A stretch of 64,000 nt of DNA from Caenispirillum bisanense. GTDB taxonomy: Bacteria; Pseudomonadota; Alphaproteobacteria; Rhodospirillales; Rhodospirillaceae. The position numbers and the translations under genes were made by a program. The notes beneath the pieces are model-generated. The model saw nothing but the letters and a program-made list of their open reading frames with translations. It was not told the DNA's origin and did not search any database. Positions within the stretch are counted from its first letter, which is position 1. Every line of letters begins with the position of its first letter. Positions 51,640-63,410 of the stretch are shown here, piece after piece. Where the stretch lies: the NCBI RefSeq assembly GCF_900230255.1, contig NZ_OCNJ01000001.1:558001-622000 (forward strand), read 5' to 3'.

Positions 51640-52812
51640 ATGACCCACACCGCCGCCCGCCGGACGGTCGCCGCCGCCGTCGCCGCGTCCTTCGTCGCCG
51701 CCACCACGGCTGCCGCCACCGCGGCGCCGCTTCAGTCGCTGGGGCAGCCCGAGGGGCAGCTCGACATCGTCGCCTGGCCCGGCTACATCGAGCGCGGCGA
51801 CACCGACGCCGCCTATGACTGGGTGACCGGCTTCGAGAAGGCGACCGGCTGCAAGGTCAACGTCAAGACCGCCGGCACCTCCGACGAGATGGTGGCGCTC
51901 ATGAACGAGGGCGGCTTCGACCTCGTCACCGCCTCGGGCGACGCCAGCCTGCGGCTCATCGCCGGCAAGCGGGTGCAGGAGATCAACACCGCCCTCATCC
52001 CGTCGTGGAACACCCTGGACGACCGCCTGAAGTCCGCCCCCTGGCACACGGTCGACGGCAAGCACTACGGCACGCCCTACCAGTGGGGGCCGAACGTGCT
52101 CGCCTACAACACCAAGGCCTTCGGCGACACCGCGCCGGACAGCTGGAAGGTGGTGTTCGAGGAACAGACGCTGGCCGACGGCCAGTCCAACAAGGGCCGC
52201 ATCCAGGCCTTCGACGGCCCCATCCACATCGCCGACGCCGCCAACTACCTGATGAGTGCCAAGCCGGACCTCGGCATCAAGGACCCCTACGAGCTGACCG
52301 AAGACCAGTACAAGGCGGCGCTCGATCTGCTGCGCCAGCAGCGCGAACTGGTGAACCGCTACTGGCACGACGCCTTCGTGCAGATCGACGACTTCACCAA
52401 CGAGGGCGTGGTCGCGTCGGGTTCGTGGCCGTTCCAGGTCAACATCCTGAAGTCCAAGGGCCAGCCCGTCGCCAGCGTCATCCCCAAGGAAGGCGCCACC
52501 GGCTGGGCCGACACCACCATGCTGCACGCCGAGGCGGCGCACCCCACTTGCGCCTACCTGTGGATGGAGCACAGCCTGTCGCCCAAGGTGCAGGGCGACG
52601 TCGCCGCCTGGTTCGGCGCCAACCCGGTGGTGCCGGCCGCCTGCGAGGACCACGAGCTGCTCGGCCCCGACGGCTGCACCACCAACGGCTTCGACAAGTT
52701 CGACCAGATCCACTTCTGGCGCACGCCGGTCGCCAAGTGCGAGACGCAGGAGGCCTGCGTCCCCTACTACCGCTGGGTGACCGATTACATCGCGGTGCTC
52801 GGCGGCCGCTGA
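51640..52812 (+). CDS. Polyamine ABC transporter substrate-binding protein (YdcS/PotD-like)
   Basis: 390 aa. Signal peptide to about residue 29 (AAATAAP). Periplasmic binding fold with [47 protein letters not shown]-like, [14 protein letters not shown] and [14 protein letters not shown]. Four cysteines cluster in the C-terminal 80 residues. The E. coli order ydcS-T-U-V-W recurs here, so the ligand is likely putrescine or a related amine. 142 nt separate it from the ATPase gene, with a tight hairpin in the gap. Confidence 0.85.
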   Translation: MTHTAARRTVAAAVAASFVAATTAAATAAPLQSLGQPEGQLDIVAWPGYIERGDTDAAYDWVTGFEKATGCKVNVKTAGTSDEMVALMNEGGFDLVTASGDASLRLIAGKRVQEINTALIPSWNTLDDRLKSAPWHTVDGKHYGTPYQWGPNVLAYNTKAFGDTAPDSWKVVFEEQTLADGQSNKGRIQAFDGPIHIADAANYLMSAKPDLGIKDPYELTEDQYKAALDLLRQQRELVNRYWHDAFVQIDDFTNEGVVASGSWPFQVNILKSKGQPVASVIPKEGATGWADTTMLHAEAAHPTCAYLWMEHSLSPKVQGDVAAWFGANPVVPAACEDHELLGPDGCTTNGFDKFDQIHFWRTPVAKCETQEACVPYYRWVTDYIAVLGGR

Positions 52813-52867
52813 GCCGCCGGCACTCCGGGGGCCCGGCACGCCGCCGCCTCACCCACACCCCGCCTTA

Positions 52868-52881
52868 CTCCCCGAGGGGAG
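52868..52881 (+). other. Intercistronic hairpin after the binding-protein gene
   Basis: CTCCCC (52868-52873), GA, GGGGAG (52876-52881) inside a larger CCCCGCC/GGCGGG surround. Such hairpins after abundant binding-protein genes often stabilise the upstream mRNA; inferred. Confidence 0.35.
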
Positions 52882-52954
52882 CGGCGGGCCGGGCAGCCCC
52901 GCCTACCGCACACCGTACCCAAGACCCTACGCATTGAGAGAAGAGGACCGCGCC

Positions 52955-53973
<1,019 letters not shown>

Positions 53974-53977
<4 letters not shown>

Positions 53978-54951
53978 CCGCGCGTTCGCAGCCGCACCCC
54001 CTCGGGCAGGCCGAGCCGCAGGTGCGCCCCGCCCGGACGCGGAGCCTGTCGCGGCGGCTGTCGGGCTGGCTCTACGGGCGGCGCGGGCTGTTCCTGCTGA
54101 TCCTGCTGCTGCCGCCGCTGCTGTGGCTCGGCGTGGTCTACGTGGGGTCGCTGTTCGCGCTCCTGCTCAACAGCTTCTTCGCCATCGACCCGTTCAGCGG
54201 CATGGTGGTGCCCGAGTTCACCCTGGCGACCTGGGCGGAGCTGTTCACCCTCGCCAACTTCGACATCATCGTCCGCACCGTGACCATGGCGGCGGTGGTG
54301 ACGGTGGCCGCCGCCCTCATCGGCTTCCCGCTCGCCTACTACATGGCCCGCTATGCCGGGCCGCGCATGAAGGCGGTGCTCTACCTCGGCGTCATGCTGC
54401 CGCTGTGGTCGAGCTATCTGGTGCGCCTGTATGCCTGGAAGCTGATCCTGGCCAAGGAGGGCATCCTCAGCTGGGCGGCCGGCGCCACCGGCACGACCTG
54501 GCTGCTCGACGGCATCCTCGGCCTGCCGGTGATCGGCGGCCCGAGCCTGTCGGTGAGCTACCTCGGCATGTTCCTGGTGTTCCTCTACATCTGGCTGCCG
54601 TTCATGATCCTGCCGATCCAGGCGGCGCTGGAGCGGGTACCGAAGAACCTGCTCGACGCTTCGTCCGACCTGGGTGCGCGGCCGGGCCTGACCTTCCGCA
54701 AGGTGATCCTGCCGCTGGCCTTTCCGGGCGTGGTCGCCGGGTCGATCTTCACCTTCTCGCTGACGCTCGGCGACTACATCATCCCCGGTGTCATCGGCGC
54801 CTCGCGGCTGTTCATCGGCCAGGCCGTCTACATGCACCAGGGCACCGCCGGCAACATCCCGCTCGCCGCCGCCTTCTCGGTGGTGCCCATCGTCATCATG
54901 GCGATCTACCTGACCGCCGCCAAGCGACTGGGGGCCTTCGATGCGCTCTGA
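53974..54951 (+). CDS. Polyamine ABC transporter permease (YdcU/PotB-like)
   Basis: 325 aa inner membrane permease. Six spans after a basic N-terminal tail ([16 protein letters not shown]). The EAA loop reads [36 protein letters not shown]. Overlaps the ATPase gene by 4 nt and the next permease by 11 nt. Confidence 0.9.
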
Positions 54952-55777
54952 CCGCCGCCCGCCCGCCGACGGCCGGCCGCGCGCCGGCTGGGGCCTGAAG
55001 GCCGCCGCCGCCTTCACCGTGCTGTTCCTGCACGTGCCCATGGCCTTCATCGTGCTCTATGCCTTCACCACCGAAGACCAGAGCTACGTCTTCCCGCCGC
55101 CCGGCCTGACGCTGAAGTGGTTCGCCGTGGCGTGGGAGCGCCAGGACGTGTGGAACGCCCTGTGGCTGTCGGTGCAGGTGGCGCTGACGGCGACGCTGAC
55201 GGCCATGATCCTCGGCACGCTGGCCGCTGCCGCCATCAGCCGGGCCCGCTTCTTCGGGCGCGAGGTGGTGAGCCTGCTGGTCATCCTGCCCATCGCCCTG
55301 CCGGGCGTGGTGACCGGCATCGCGCTCCGCTCCGCCTACGGACTGGCCGACATTCCCTTCAGCTTCTGGACCATCGTGGTCGGCCACGCCACCTTCTGCA
55401 TCGTCGTGGTCTACAACAACGCCCTGGCGCGCTTCCGCCGCACCTCGGGCAGCCTCATCGAGGCGTCCATGGACCTCGGTGCCGACGGCTTCCAGACCTT
55501 CCGCTACGTGGTGCTGCCCAACATGGCGACGGCCCTGCTGGCGGGCGGCATGCTGGCCTTCGCCCTGTCGTTCGACGAGGTGATCGTCACCACCTTCACC
55601 GCCGGCCAGCAGACCACGCTGCCCATCTGGATGCTGTCGGAACTGGTGCGGCCGCGCCAGCGCCCGGTCACCAACGTGGTGGCGGTGTTCGTCATCGCCG
55701 TCACCTTCATCCCCATTCTCACCGCCTACTGGCTGACGCGCGGGTCGGAAACGACCGCCGACGCGGGCGGCAAATAA
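54941..55777 (+). CDS. Polyamine ABC transporter permease (YdcV/PotC-like)
   Basis: 278 aa. Six spans; EAA loop [46 protein letters not shown]-type first periplasmic loop ([23 protein letters not shown]) is typical of PotC/YdcV. Overlaps YdcU-like by 11 nt and ends 25 nt before the dehydrogenase. Confidence 0.9.
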   Translation: MRSDRRPPADGRPRAGWGLKAAAAFTVLFLHVPMAFIVLYAFTTEDQSYVFPPPGLTLKWFAVAWERQDVWNALWLSVQVALTATLTAMILGTLAAAAISRARFFGREVVSLLVILPIALPGVVTGIALRSAYGLADIPFSFWTIVVGHATFCIVVVYNNALARFRRTSGSLIEASMDLGADGFQTFRYVVLPNMATALLAGGMLAFALSFDEVIVTTFTAGQQTTLPIWMLSELVRPRQRPVTNVVAVFVIAVTFIPILTAYWLTRGSETTADAGGK

Positions 55778-55802
55778 GCATCCCCAAGGGAGGATCCCCA
55801 GA

Positions 55803-57248
55803 ATGAACACCCCCGCCTTCCCCCTGCCGAGCCGCCAGTTCATCGACGGCGCCTTCGTGACCGGCGCCGGTGCCGAGGAAAAGGTGCTGAACCCGGCGAC
55901 GGGCGAGGTTCTCTGCACCGTGCCGGAAGCCTCCGCCGAGCAGCTGGAGGCCGCCGTCGCCGCCGCCGACCGTGCCTTCGACGGCTGGTCGCGCACCACG
56001 CCGGGTGAGCGCGCCGGCCTGCTGCTCAAGCTGGCCGACCGCATCGAGGCCAACGCCGAGACCCTCGCCCGCCTGGAAAGCCGCAACTGCGGCAAGCCCT
56101 ACACGGCGGCGCTCAACGACGAGATCCCGGCCATCGTCGACTGCTTCCGCTTCTTCGCCGGTGCCGCCCGCTGCATGGGCGGCATGGCGGCCAAGGAGTA
56201 CCTGCCGGGCCACACCAGCATGATCCGCCGCGACCCGCTCGGCGTCGTCGGCTCCATCGCGCCGTGGAACTACCCGCTGATGATGGCGGCGTGGAAGATC
56301 GCCCCGCCGCTGGCGGCCGGCAACACGGTGGTGCTGAAGCCGTCGGAACAGACGCCGCTCACCAGCCTCTACCTCGCCGAACTGGCCGCCGACCTGTTCC
56401 CGGCCGGCGTGCTCAACGTCGTCACCGGCCGCGGCGAGAGCGTCGGGGCGCCGCTGGTGGAACACCCCAAGGTGCGCATGGTGTCGCTGACCGGCGACAT
56501 CGCGACGGGCCAGAAGATCCTCCAGGCGGCCAGCCGCACGCTCAAGCGCACCCACCTGGAGCTGGGCGGCAAGGCGCCGGTCATCGTGTTCGACGACGCC
56601 GATCTGGACGCCGTGGTCGAGGGCATCCGCACCTTCGGCTTCTACAACGCCGGCCAGGACTGCACGGCGGCCTGCCGCATCTACGCCGGCCCCAAGGTCT
56701 ACGAGAAGCTGGTCGCCGACCTGTCGGCCGCCGTTTCCGGCATCAAGGTGGGCGGGCCGGACGAGGCCGGGGTGGAACTCGGCCCGCTGATCTCGGAGCG
56801 CCAGCGCTCGCGCGTCGCCAGCTTCGTGGAACGCGCCCAGGCGCAGAGCCACATGGAAGTGGTGACCGGCGGCGCCAAGATGGACGGCGGCGGGTACTTC
56901 TACGCCCCGACGGTCATCGCCGGCGCCCTGCAGAGCGACGAGATCGTCCGCCGCGAGGTCTTCGGCCCGGTCGTCTCGGTCACCCGCTTCTCCGACGTGG
57001 ACGAGGCGGTGGGCTGGGCCAACGACAGCGAGTACGGCCTCGCCTCCTCGGTGTGGACCAAGGACGTCGGCCGCGCCATGGCGACCGCCGCCCGCCTGCA
57101 ATACGGCTGCACCTGGATCAACACCCACTTCATGCTGTGCAACGAGATGCCCCACGGTGGCATGAAGAGCAGCGGCTACGGCAAGGACATGAGCATGTAC
57201 GCGCTGGAGGACTACACCGTCGTCCGCCACGTCATGGTCAAGCTGTAG
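55803..57248 (+). CDS. patD: Gamma-aminobutyraldehyde dehydrogenase (PatD/YdcW)
   Basis: 481 aa NAD-dependent aldehyde dehydrogenase oxidising 4-aminobutyraldehyde from putrescine breakdown. Near-identical motifs to E. coli Ydc[74 protein letters not shown] (catalytic Glu) and [17 protein letters not shown] (catalytic Cys). GPVVSVT and the C-terminal [24 protein letters not shown] complete it. Last gene of the import operon, so import and oxidation are coupled. The putrescine aminotransferase is not in view. Confidence 0.93.
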   Translation: MNTPAFPLPSRQFIDGAFVTGAGAEEKVLNPATGEVLCTVPEASAEQLEAAVAAADRAFDGWSRTTPGERAGLLLKLADRIEANAETLARLESRNCGKPYTAALNDEIPAIVDCFRFFAGAARCMGGMAAKEYLPGHTSMIRRDPLGVVGSIAPWNYPLMMAAWKIAPPLAAGNTVVLKPSEQTPLTSLYLAELAADLFPAGVLNVVTGRGESVGAPLVEHPKVRMVSLTGDIATGQKILQAASRTLKRTHLELGGKAPVIVFDDADLDAVVEGIRTFGFYNAGQDCTAACRIYAGPKVYEKLVADLSAAVSGIKVGGPDEAGVELGPLISERQRSRVASFVERAQAQSHMEVVTGGAKMDGGGYFYAPTVIAGALQSDEIVRREVFGPVVSVTRFSDVDEAVGWANDSEYGLASSVWTKDVGRAMATAARLQYGCTWINTHFMLCNEMPHGGMKSSGYGKDMSMYALEDYTVVRHVMVKL

Positions 57249-57261
57249 GCGTCGCTTCGGG

Positions 57262-58257
57262 TCACTCGGCCGGTACGGCGGGCGGCACGGCGCCGCTCCG
57301 CCGGGCCGGCCGGTGCACGAAGGACAGCGGCGCCAGCATGTCGCGCAGGGGCAGCAGCGGCCAATCGCGCGCCCCCGCCGCAATCGCCACCAGCCAGCGG
57401 CTGAGCAGGGCGGCCGCCGTCAGCACCAGCCCCACCTGCGGCAGCAGCGGGGTCACCGCAAGCGCCAGCGGCAGCGCGTGCCAGAACGGCAGGTCGGGAC
57501 CGAGCGGCGGCGGCGGCGCGCGGTCGATGCGGCGCTCGGGCAGGGTGGTCGCGAGGTAGGGGCGCAGGCCGAGCCGCTCGCGCACCACCTCGGCCGGCGT
57601 CGTAGCCGGTGCGAGCAGGGCGGCGAAACCGCCGAGACTGGCGAGGTCGTCGGCGCGCAAGGCCATCGCCTCACGCCCCAGGCCGCGCCGCCACGCGGCG
57701 CGCGGGGCCATGATGGTCGCCGGCAGGAGCCGCGTGTCGGCCGTCAGGGCGGCCAGCCGCGCCGGCAGGGAGCCGTCGGCGGCGCGGGAGCGGGTGGCGC
57801 AGGCCACCAGGGCGATGGAGCGCGATTGCAGCGGCGCCACCATGCGGCTCAGCCAGTCGCGCGGCACCACCATGTCCGGAGCGGCCACCACCAGCACCGC
57901 GCCTTCGGCCCGCCGCGCCAGGGCGTCGAGCAGGGCGGCGCCGTCGGCCGCCGCCGCCACCGGCACGGCCACCACCTCCAGCCCGCCGGCGCTCGCGGCC
58001 GTCGGCGCATCGCCGCCCGCCGGCGTCACCAGCCGCACCGGTCCCGGATAATCCTGCCGCGCCAGTGCCGTCAGCGCCGCGCCGCGGTCGCCGCCGCCCG
58101 GCGGCAGCAGCACCGTCACCGGCGGCGCCCAGCCGAGGCCGCGCGACGGCCGGCGGCGGAACCGGGCGAGCAGCAGGGCGGCCATGGTCTGCACCACCAC
58201 GGCGGCCATGGCGAACAGGGCGAGCACGAGGCCGAGGGCATGGAGCGGACTCAGCAT
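57262..58257 (-). CDS. Degenerate glycosyltransferase-like membrane protein (HpnI-like?)
   Basis: 331 aa. An N-terminal membrane segment (LHALGLVLALFAMAAVVVQTM), a GT2/GT21-like cytoplasmic domain (VTVLLPPGGGDRGAALTALARQDYPGPVRLVT), then two hydrophobic segments near the C-terminus (LALAVTPLLPQVGLVLTAAALL). Where active ceramide/hopanoid GT21 enzymes have an Asp-x-Asp, it has AAPDMVVPRDWL; the Q/RxxRW motif is absent. Active nucleotide-sugar transfer is therefore doubtful. Position beside ispH/hpnH suggests HpnI ancestry. Convergent with patD. Confidence 0.5.
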   Translation of the reverse strand: MLSPLHALGLVLALFAMAAVVVQTMAALLLARFRRRPSRGLGWAPPVTVLLPPGGGDRGAALTALARQDYPGPVRLVTPAGGDAPTAASAGGLEVVAVPVAAAADGAALLDALARRAEGAVLVVAAPDMVVPRDWLSRMVAPLQSRSIALVACATRSRAADGSLPARLAALTADTRLLPATIMAPRAAWRRGLGREAMALRADDLASLGGFAALLAPATTPAEVVRERLGLRPYLATTLPERRIDRAPPPPLGPDLPFWHALPLALAVTPLLPQVGLVLTAAALLSRWLVAIAAGARDWPLLPLRDMLAPLSFVHRPARRSGAVPPAVPAE

Positions 58258-58551
58258 CGCGGTGCTCCGCCGGCGCGGTGTCCGTTTCGCAGGCGCAAAT
58301 CCCGTCTGCGCAAGGGCGCGGCAGTGCGGTATGGTATCGGCCACGGAATCGTCGGGCTTCCGGTCACGGGTTTCGCCCCCATCTGAGAGGTGGTCGCGGC
58401 GGAACACGGATGGTCGCCACGGGTTGTCTTCAGGGTGCCGGCGGAGGGGATCCGCGGCCGGGAGCGGGACGGACGGCCGCCGCTCGGGCTGCGTTGCCCT
58501 GCGGGTGGCGAAGCGAGCGGAACCATCGAAGGACGGACGGAAGGAGCGCCG

Positions 58552-59514
58552 ATGCAGGTCATACTGGCTCAACCCCGCGGGTTCTGTGCCGGCGTGGAAC
58601 GCGCCATCGACATTGTCGAGCGGGCGCTGGAAAAGTTCGGTCCCCCCATCTATGTGCGCCACGAGATCGTTCACAACAAGCACGTGGTCGAGTCGCTGCG
58701 GGCAAAGGGCGTACGCTTCGTCGAGGATCTCGATGAAGTTCCGGCCGGCATGCCGACCATCTTCTCCGCCCACGGCGTCGCCCGGTCGGTGGAAGAGGTG
58801 GCGGCGTCCCGCGACCTGCCGGTCATCGACGCCACCTGTCCGCTGGTCTCCAAGGTCCACAACGAGGGCCGCCGCTACGCCGAGCAGGGGCGCGAGGTGG
58901 TGCTCATCGGCCATGCCGGCCATCCGGAAGTGGAAGGCACCGTCGGCCAGATCCCCGGCACCGTGCACGTCATCTCGACGCCGGAGGACGTCGCCGCCCT
59001 GACGGTGGCGGACCCGGAGAAACTGGCCTACGTCACCCAGACGACCCTGTCGCTGGATGACACCGAAGTGGTGGTGCGGGCGCTGCGGGCGCGCTTTCCG
59101 GCGGTCGCCGGGCTCGACACCAAGGACATCTGCTATGCCACCCAGAACCGCCAGCGGGCGGTGCGCGAACTGGCCGGGCGGACCGACGTGGTGATCGTGG
59201 TCGGTGCCAAGAACAGCAGCAACTCCAACCGCCTGCGCGAGATCGCGACGCAGATGGGGCGGGCCGCCTACCTCATCAACGACGCCTCGGAGCTGGACCC
59301 GGCGTGGGTCGCCGGCGGCGCTCGCGTCGGCGTCACCGCTGGCGCCTCGGCGCCCGAGGTGCTGGTGGACGGCGTGCTCGCCGCCCTGCGGGCCATCGAG
59401 CCCATCGAGGTGTCGGTGCTCGACGGCGTCGAGGAGACGGTGCGCTTCCGCCTGCCGCGCGAGTTGGAAGACGTGCGCCCGGCGGCGCAGATGCAACCCG
59501 TGGGCGGGAGATAG
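58552..59514 (+). CDS. ispH: 4-hydroxy-3-methylbut-2-enyl diphosphate reductase IspH
   Basis: 320 aa [4Fe-4S] enzyme producing IPP and DMAPP, last step of the pathway begun by Dxs. Cluster ligands Cys12 (RGFCAGV), Cys96 (DATCPLV) and Cys194 ([10 protein letters not shown]). Catalytic Glu in HPEVEG and His residues [17 protein letters not shown]. The ATG at 58552 follows AAGGAG. It ends 2 nt before hpnH, so precursor synthesis and hopanoid side-chain formation share a transcript. The 294-nt region upstream has no further gene; a promoter is expected near TATGGTATC (58332). Confidence 0.96.
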   Translation: MQVILAQPRGFCAGVERAIDIVERALEKFGPPIYVRHEIVHNKHVVESLRAKGVRFVEDLDEVPAGMPTIFSAHGVARSVEEVAASRDLPVIDATCPLVSKVHNEGRRYAEQGREVVLIGHAGHPEVEGTVGQIPGTVHVISTPEDVAALTVADPEKLAYVTQTTLSLDDTEVVVRALRARFPAVAGLDTKDICYATQNRQRAVRELAGRTDVVIVVGAKNSSNSNRLREIATQMGRAAYLINDASELDPAWVAGGARVGVTAGASAPEVLVDGVLAALRAIEPIEVSVLDGVEETVRFRLPRELEDVRPAAQMQPVGGR

Positions 59515-59516
59515 AC

Positions 59517-60662
59517 GTGGCGATACCCCTCGGCCAGATTGCCCGTGTCGGCTCCTACGTGGCGAAGCAGCGCCTGCTCGGGCGCGACAAGTACCCGCTG
59601 GTGCTGATGCTGGAGCCGCTGTTCCGCTGCAACCTCGCCTGCGCCGGCTGCGGCAAGATCGACTATCCCGACGCCATCCTGAACCAGCGCCTGTCGGTGG
59701 AGGATGCGCTGGGTGCGGTGGACGAATGCGGCGCGCCCGTGGTCTCCATCGCCGGCGGCGAGCCGCTGCTGCACAAGGAGATGCCGCAGATCGTGCGCGG
59801 CATCATGGCGCGCAAGAAATACGTCTACCTCTGCACCAACGCCCTGCTGCTCGACAAGCGCATGGACGACTATGCGCCGTCGCCCTTCTTCACCTGGTCC
59901 ATCCACCTGGACGGCGACCAGGACGACCACGACAAGTCGGTCTGCCAGAAGGGTGTCTATGACCGCGCCACGGCCGCCATCCGCCGCGCCAAGGACAAGG
60001 GCTTCCGCGTCAACATCAACTGCACCCTGTTCAACACCGCCGAGGCCGAGCGCACGGCGCGCTTCTTCGACGACGTCATGGCCATGGGCGTCGACGGCAT
60101 CACGGTGTCGCCGGGCTACGCCTACGAGCGGGCGCCGGACCAGGCGCACTTCCTCAACCGCACGCGCACCAAGACCCTGTTCCGCGACATCTTCCGCCTG
60201 GGCCGCCAGCGCGGGTCCAAGTGGGAGTTCGCGCAGTCGTCGCTGTTCCTCGATTTCCTGGCCGGCAACCAGACCTACCGCTGCACCCCCTGGGGCAACC
60301 CGACGCGCAACGTGTTCGGCTGGCAGCGGCCGTGCTACCTGCTCGGCGAGGGCTATGCCCGGTCGTTCAAGGAGCTGATGGAGGAGACCGACTGGGACGC
60401 CTACGGCGTCGGCAACTACGAGAAGTGCGCCGACTGCATGGTCCATTCGGGCTTCGAGGCGACGGCGGTGATGGACGCCGCCGCCCATCCGCTGAAGGCC
60501 TGGGCGGTCAGCCGCAAGGGGCCGGACCTGGAGGGCGCCTTCGCGCCGGACATCCCGCTCGACCGCCAGCGGCCGGCGGACTACGTGTTCTCCACCCACG
60601 TCGAGGACGCCATGGAGCGTCTACGGCAGGGTGGCGGCGAGGGCCGCAGCGCCGCGGAATAG
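59517..60662 (+). CDS. hpnH: Adenosyl-hopene transferase HpnH (radical SAM)
   Basis: 381 aa radical SAM enzyme attaching adenosine to diploptene, first step of C35 hopanoid side-chain synthesis. Cluster motif CNLACAGC with Cys38, Cys42 and Cys45. VSIAGGEPLLH follows, then KYVYLCTNALLLDK, SIHLDGDQDDHD and RCTPWGNPTRNVFGWQRPCYLL with CADCMVHSGFEATAV. The start is GTG at 59517 with GGGAG upstream, 2 nt after ispH. It ends convergently, overlapping hpnG by 42 nt. Confidence 0.95.
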   Translation: MAIPLGQIARVGSYVAKQRLLGRDKYPLVLMLEPLFRCNLACAGCGKIDYPDAILNQRLSVEDALGAVDECGAPVVSIAGGEPLLHKEMPQIVRGIMARKKYVYLCTNALLLDKRMDDYAPSPFFTWSIHLDGDQDDHDKSVCQKGVYDRATAAIRRAKDKGFRVNINCTLFNTAEAERTARFFDDVMAMGVDGITVSPGYAYERAPDQAHFLNRTRTKTLFRDIFRLGRQRGSKWEFAQSSLFLDFLAGNQTYRCTPWGNPTRNVFGWQRPCYLLGEGYARSFKELMEETDWDAYGVGNYEKCADCMVHSGFEATAVMDAAAHPLKAWAVSRKGPDLEGAFAPDIPLDRQRPADYVFSTHVEDAMERLRQGGGEGRSAAE

Positions 60663-61295
60663 GGCGGCATGGGCGATGCGGCTGGCGCGGGCGGTGCGGG
60701 CGAGGCCCGCCGCCTCCGCCGGGTGCCGCAGCACCGCCGCCAGCACCCGGCCGACAGCGACGTGGCCGGTCGGCGTGACGCCCACCAGGGCGGCCTGCGG
60801 CAGGCTCATGTCCCACGGGTCGCATACGGCGCGCAAGGCGACGAAGGGCAGGCCGCGCCGCGCTGCGGCTTCCGCCACGCCCAGGCTTTCCGTATCCACC
60901 GCGACGGCGGCCGTCTGCTCGAACAGGTCACGCTTCTCCGCCACGCCGGGCACCACCCGGTCGAGGCCGAGGATGGCGCCTGTCAGGGCGTCGGGCAGGG
61001 CGCGCAGCAGGTTGGTGCGCCACAGGGCGTCGGTGGGCAGGGCGAACCCGTCGTCCTCGCCCATCACCGCCGAGGGCACCAGCAGGGTGCCCGGCGCCAT
61101 GCCGGGCGCGAGCCCGCCGGCCAGCCCGAAGCTGACCAGGGCGATGACGCCCTGTTCCTCGATCAGTTCCTCGGCCAGATCCTCCGCCCGCCCCAGGTTG
61201 GCACCCGAGCAGGCGACCCGGTGGCCGAGGCGGCGGACGATGGCGGCCTCCGACTGCAGGCCGGTGACGACTCCGATCCCTTCTACAGCCCCCAA
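60621..61295 (-). CDS. hpnG: Hopanoid-associated phosphorylase/nucleosidase HpnG
   Basis: 224 aa of the purine nucleoside phosphorylase/MTA-SAH nucleosidase fold; HpnG removes adenine from adenosylhopane, after HpnH. GVVTGLQSEAAIVRRLGHRVACSGAN, ALVSFGLAGGLAPGMAPGTLL, VAVDTESLGVAEAAARRGLPFVALRAVCDPW (substrate-binding Glu and Asp). No ATG is available; the best start is TTG at 61295 after GGGGG, within the last codons of shc. Confidence 0.87.
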   Translation of the reverse strand: MGAVEGIGVVTGLQSEAAIVRRLGHRVACSGANLGRAEDLAEELIEEQGVIALVSFGLAGGLAPGMAPGTLLVPSAVMGEDDGFALPTDALWRTNLLRALPDALTGAILGLDRVVPGVAEKRDLFEQTAAVAVDTESLGVAEAAARRGLPFVALRAVCDPWDMSLPQAALVGVTPTGHVAVGRVLAAVLRHPAEAAGLARTARASRIAHAALFRGAAALAATLP

Positions 61296-63241
61296 GGCGA
61301 CACCCCCGCATTGCCCTCCTTGAGCGCCCGGTAGCGCGCCAGCGCCATGAGCGGGAAGAACGACGCATAGCCGTGGTAGCGCAAGTAGAACACGCGCGGG
61401 AAGCCGACGGCCGTATAGGGATCCTCCGGCCACAGGCCGTCCTTGCCCTGCGCTTCGGTCAGGTAGGCGACGCCGCGCGCCACCGCCGGATCGTCCACCT
61501 GGCCCGCCGCCATGAGTCCGAGCAGCGCCCAGGCCGTCTGGCTGGCGGTGGAGAAGGCGCAGCGGGCATCGCGGTGCTCCCGCCAATAGCTGGCGCCGCT
61601 CTCGCCCCAGCCGCCATCGGCGTTCTGGCGGTTCTTCAGCCACTGGGCGGCGCGCGCCACGGCGGGATCGTCGGCGCGGCGGCCGAGGGCGTTGTAGGCC
61701 ATCAGCACCGACCAGGTGCCGTAAATGTAGTTGGTGCCCCAGCGGCCGAACCACGAGCCGTCCGGCTCCTGCTCCTTGGTCAGGTAGCGCAGGCCGCCGG
61801 TCAGCACCGGATCGCCGGCGCCGGTGCCGAGCTGCGCCAGCATGCCGACACAGCGCGCCGAGACGTCGGCGGTCGGCGGGTCGAGCAGCGCGCCATGGTC
61901 GGCGAAGGGGATGTAGTTGAGGTAGTGGGCGGTGTTGTCGGCGTCGAAGGCGCCCCAGCCGCCGTTGTCGCTCTGCATGCCGCGGATCCAGTGCACTGCC
62001 CGCTCGATGCTGCCGGCGTAGCGGATGGGATCGGCGCGGTGCATGGCCATGACCACGACGGCGGTGTCGTCGACGTCGGGGTAGTGCGGGTTCTCGTACT
62101 GGAAGGCCCAGCCGCCGGGCTTCGCCTTCGGCCGCTTGACCGCCCAGTCGCCCACCACGTCGAGGATCTGGCGGTCTTTCAGCCAGTCGAGGCCACGCAG
62201 GGCGGCGTCGCGGGCGGCCGGCGTGTTGGTCTCCAGCAGGGCGTGGACGGTCAGCGCCGTATCCCACACCGGCGACAGGCAGGGCTGCACGTAGGTGGCG
62301 CCCGGCCGGTCCACCACCAGCTTCTCGATGGAGCGGCGGGCGATCAGGAAGCTCGGGTGCTCGCGGGCATAGCCGAGGGCGTCGTACATCATCACGGCAT
62401 TGGCCATGGCCGGATAGATGCCGCCGAGCCCGTCCTCGCCATTGAGCCGTTCCTCCACCCAGCCCACCGCCTTGGCGATGGCGCGGCGGCGGTTGTCGGC
62501 GGGCAGCAGGGGCTCGGCGCGGCGCACGGCGGCGTCGAGCAGCTTGAAGAAGCGCGTCCAGGCCGCCTGCTCCGGGTGGTGGTGCCAGTCGGCGACGCGG
62601 TCCGGGGGCGTGCGGAACAGCTCCGCCACGGCGATGCCGCGCGGATTGCGGGCCTGCGGCTTCAGCGCCATGAGGACCAGCAGCGGCACGATGACGGTGC
62701 GCGACCAGTAGCTGACGCGGTCCAGGTGGAAGGGCGACCACTTGGGCAGGGTCATGATCTCCACCGGCATGGTCGGCACCGCCTTCCACGGCACCTGCCC
62801 GAACAGGGCGAGCAGGATGCGGGTGAAGACGTTGGCGCGCTCCGCCCCGCCGGCGCGGTGGATGGCGGCGCAGGCCTCGCGCATGTGCGGCGCGTCGGGA
62901 GAATCGCCGCAGGCCTTCAGGGCGAAGTAGCCCTTCACGCTGGCCGACAGGTCCATGGCGCCGCCGTGGAACAGCGGCCAGCCGCCGTCGGCGGTGCGCC
63001 CGGCCCGCAGGTAATCGGCCATGCGCGCTTCGACCCCCGGGTCGACGTCCTCGCCCAGGTAGTGGCGCAGCAGCAGGTATTCGGCGGGAATGGTGCAGTC
63101 GGCCTCGAGCTCGAAGATCCAGTGCCCGTCGGGCTTCTGCCGGGCGAGCAACGCCTCGGCCGCCTCGGCGGCGGACAGCCGCGCGGCGTGGGTCACGCCG
63201 GCGTCCGAGGTGGACCGGTGCAGGGTCTGCGGATGCATCAT
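61283..63241 (-). CDS. shc: Squalene-hopene cyclase
   Basis: 652 aa. Converts squalene to hopene in one step. The protonating motif DVDD is at 389-392 (PDVDDTAVV). Several QW repeats are visible (QKPDGHW, GMQSDNGGWGAFDADN, EQEPDGSWFGRWGTNY, QNADGGWGE). The start at 63241 follows GAGGG; the next Met is adjacent. Overlaps hpnG by 13 nt. Confidence 0.96.
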   Translation of the reverse strand: MMHPQTLHRSTSDAGVTHAARLSAAEAAEALLARQKPDGHWIFELEADCTIPAEYLLLRHYLGEDVDPGVEARMADYLRAGRTADGGWPLFHGGAMDLSASVKGYFALKACGDSPDAPHMREACAAIHRAGGAERANVFTRILLALFGQVPWKAVPTMPVEIMTLPKWSPFHLDRVSYWSRTVIVPLLVLMALKPQARNPRGIAVAELFRTPPDRVADWHHHPEQAAWTRFFKLLDAAVRRAEPLLPADNRRRAIAKAVGWVEERLNGEDGLGGIYPAMANAVMMYDALGYAREHPSFLIARRSIEKLVVDRPGATYVQPCLSPVWDTALTVHALLETNTPAARDAALRGLDWLKDRQILDVVGDWAVKRPKAKPGGWAFQYENPHYPDVDDTAVVVMAMHRADPIRYAGSIERAVHWIRGMQSDNGGWGAFDADNTAHYLNYIPFADHGALLDPPTADVSARCVGMLAQLGTGAGDPVLTGGLRYLTKEQEPDGSWFGRWGTNYIYGTWSVLMAYNALGRRADDPAVARAAQWLKNRQNADGGWGESGASYWREHRDARCAFSTASQTAWALLGLMAAGQVDDPAVARGVAYLTEAQGKDGLWPEDPYTAVGFPRVFYLRYHGYASFFPLMALARYRALKEGNAGVSPWGL

Positions 63242-63410
63242 CCAATCCCTCTTCTTCTTCAGTCTTCTTATGGCGTCGCGGCGCGGGCGCCGGTTGGTCG
63301 AGCGGCGGAGGGGATGGGGCCCGGCGGGCGCGATCGCCGCCGCCACGGCCGCGAGCCGCGCGGCGGCGGCGGGAGGGAGTGGGCGAGGGGCGGAGGCAGG
63401 CGCGGCATGG

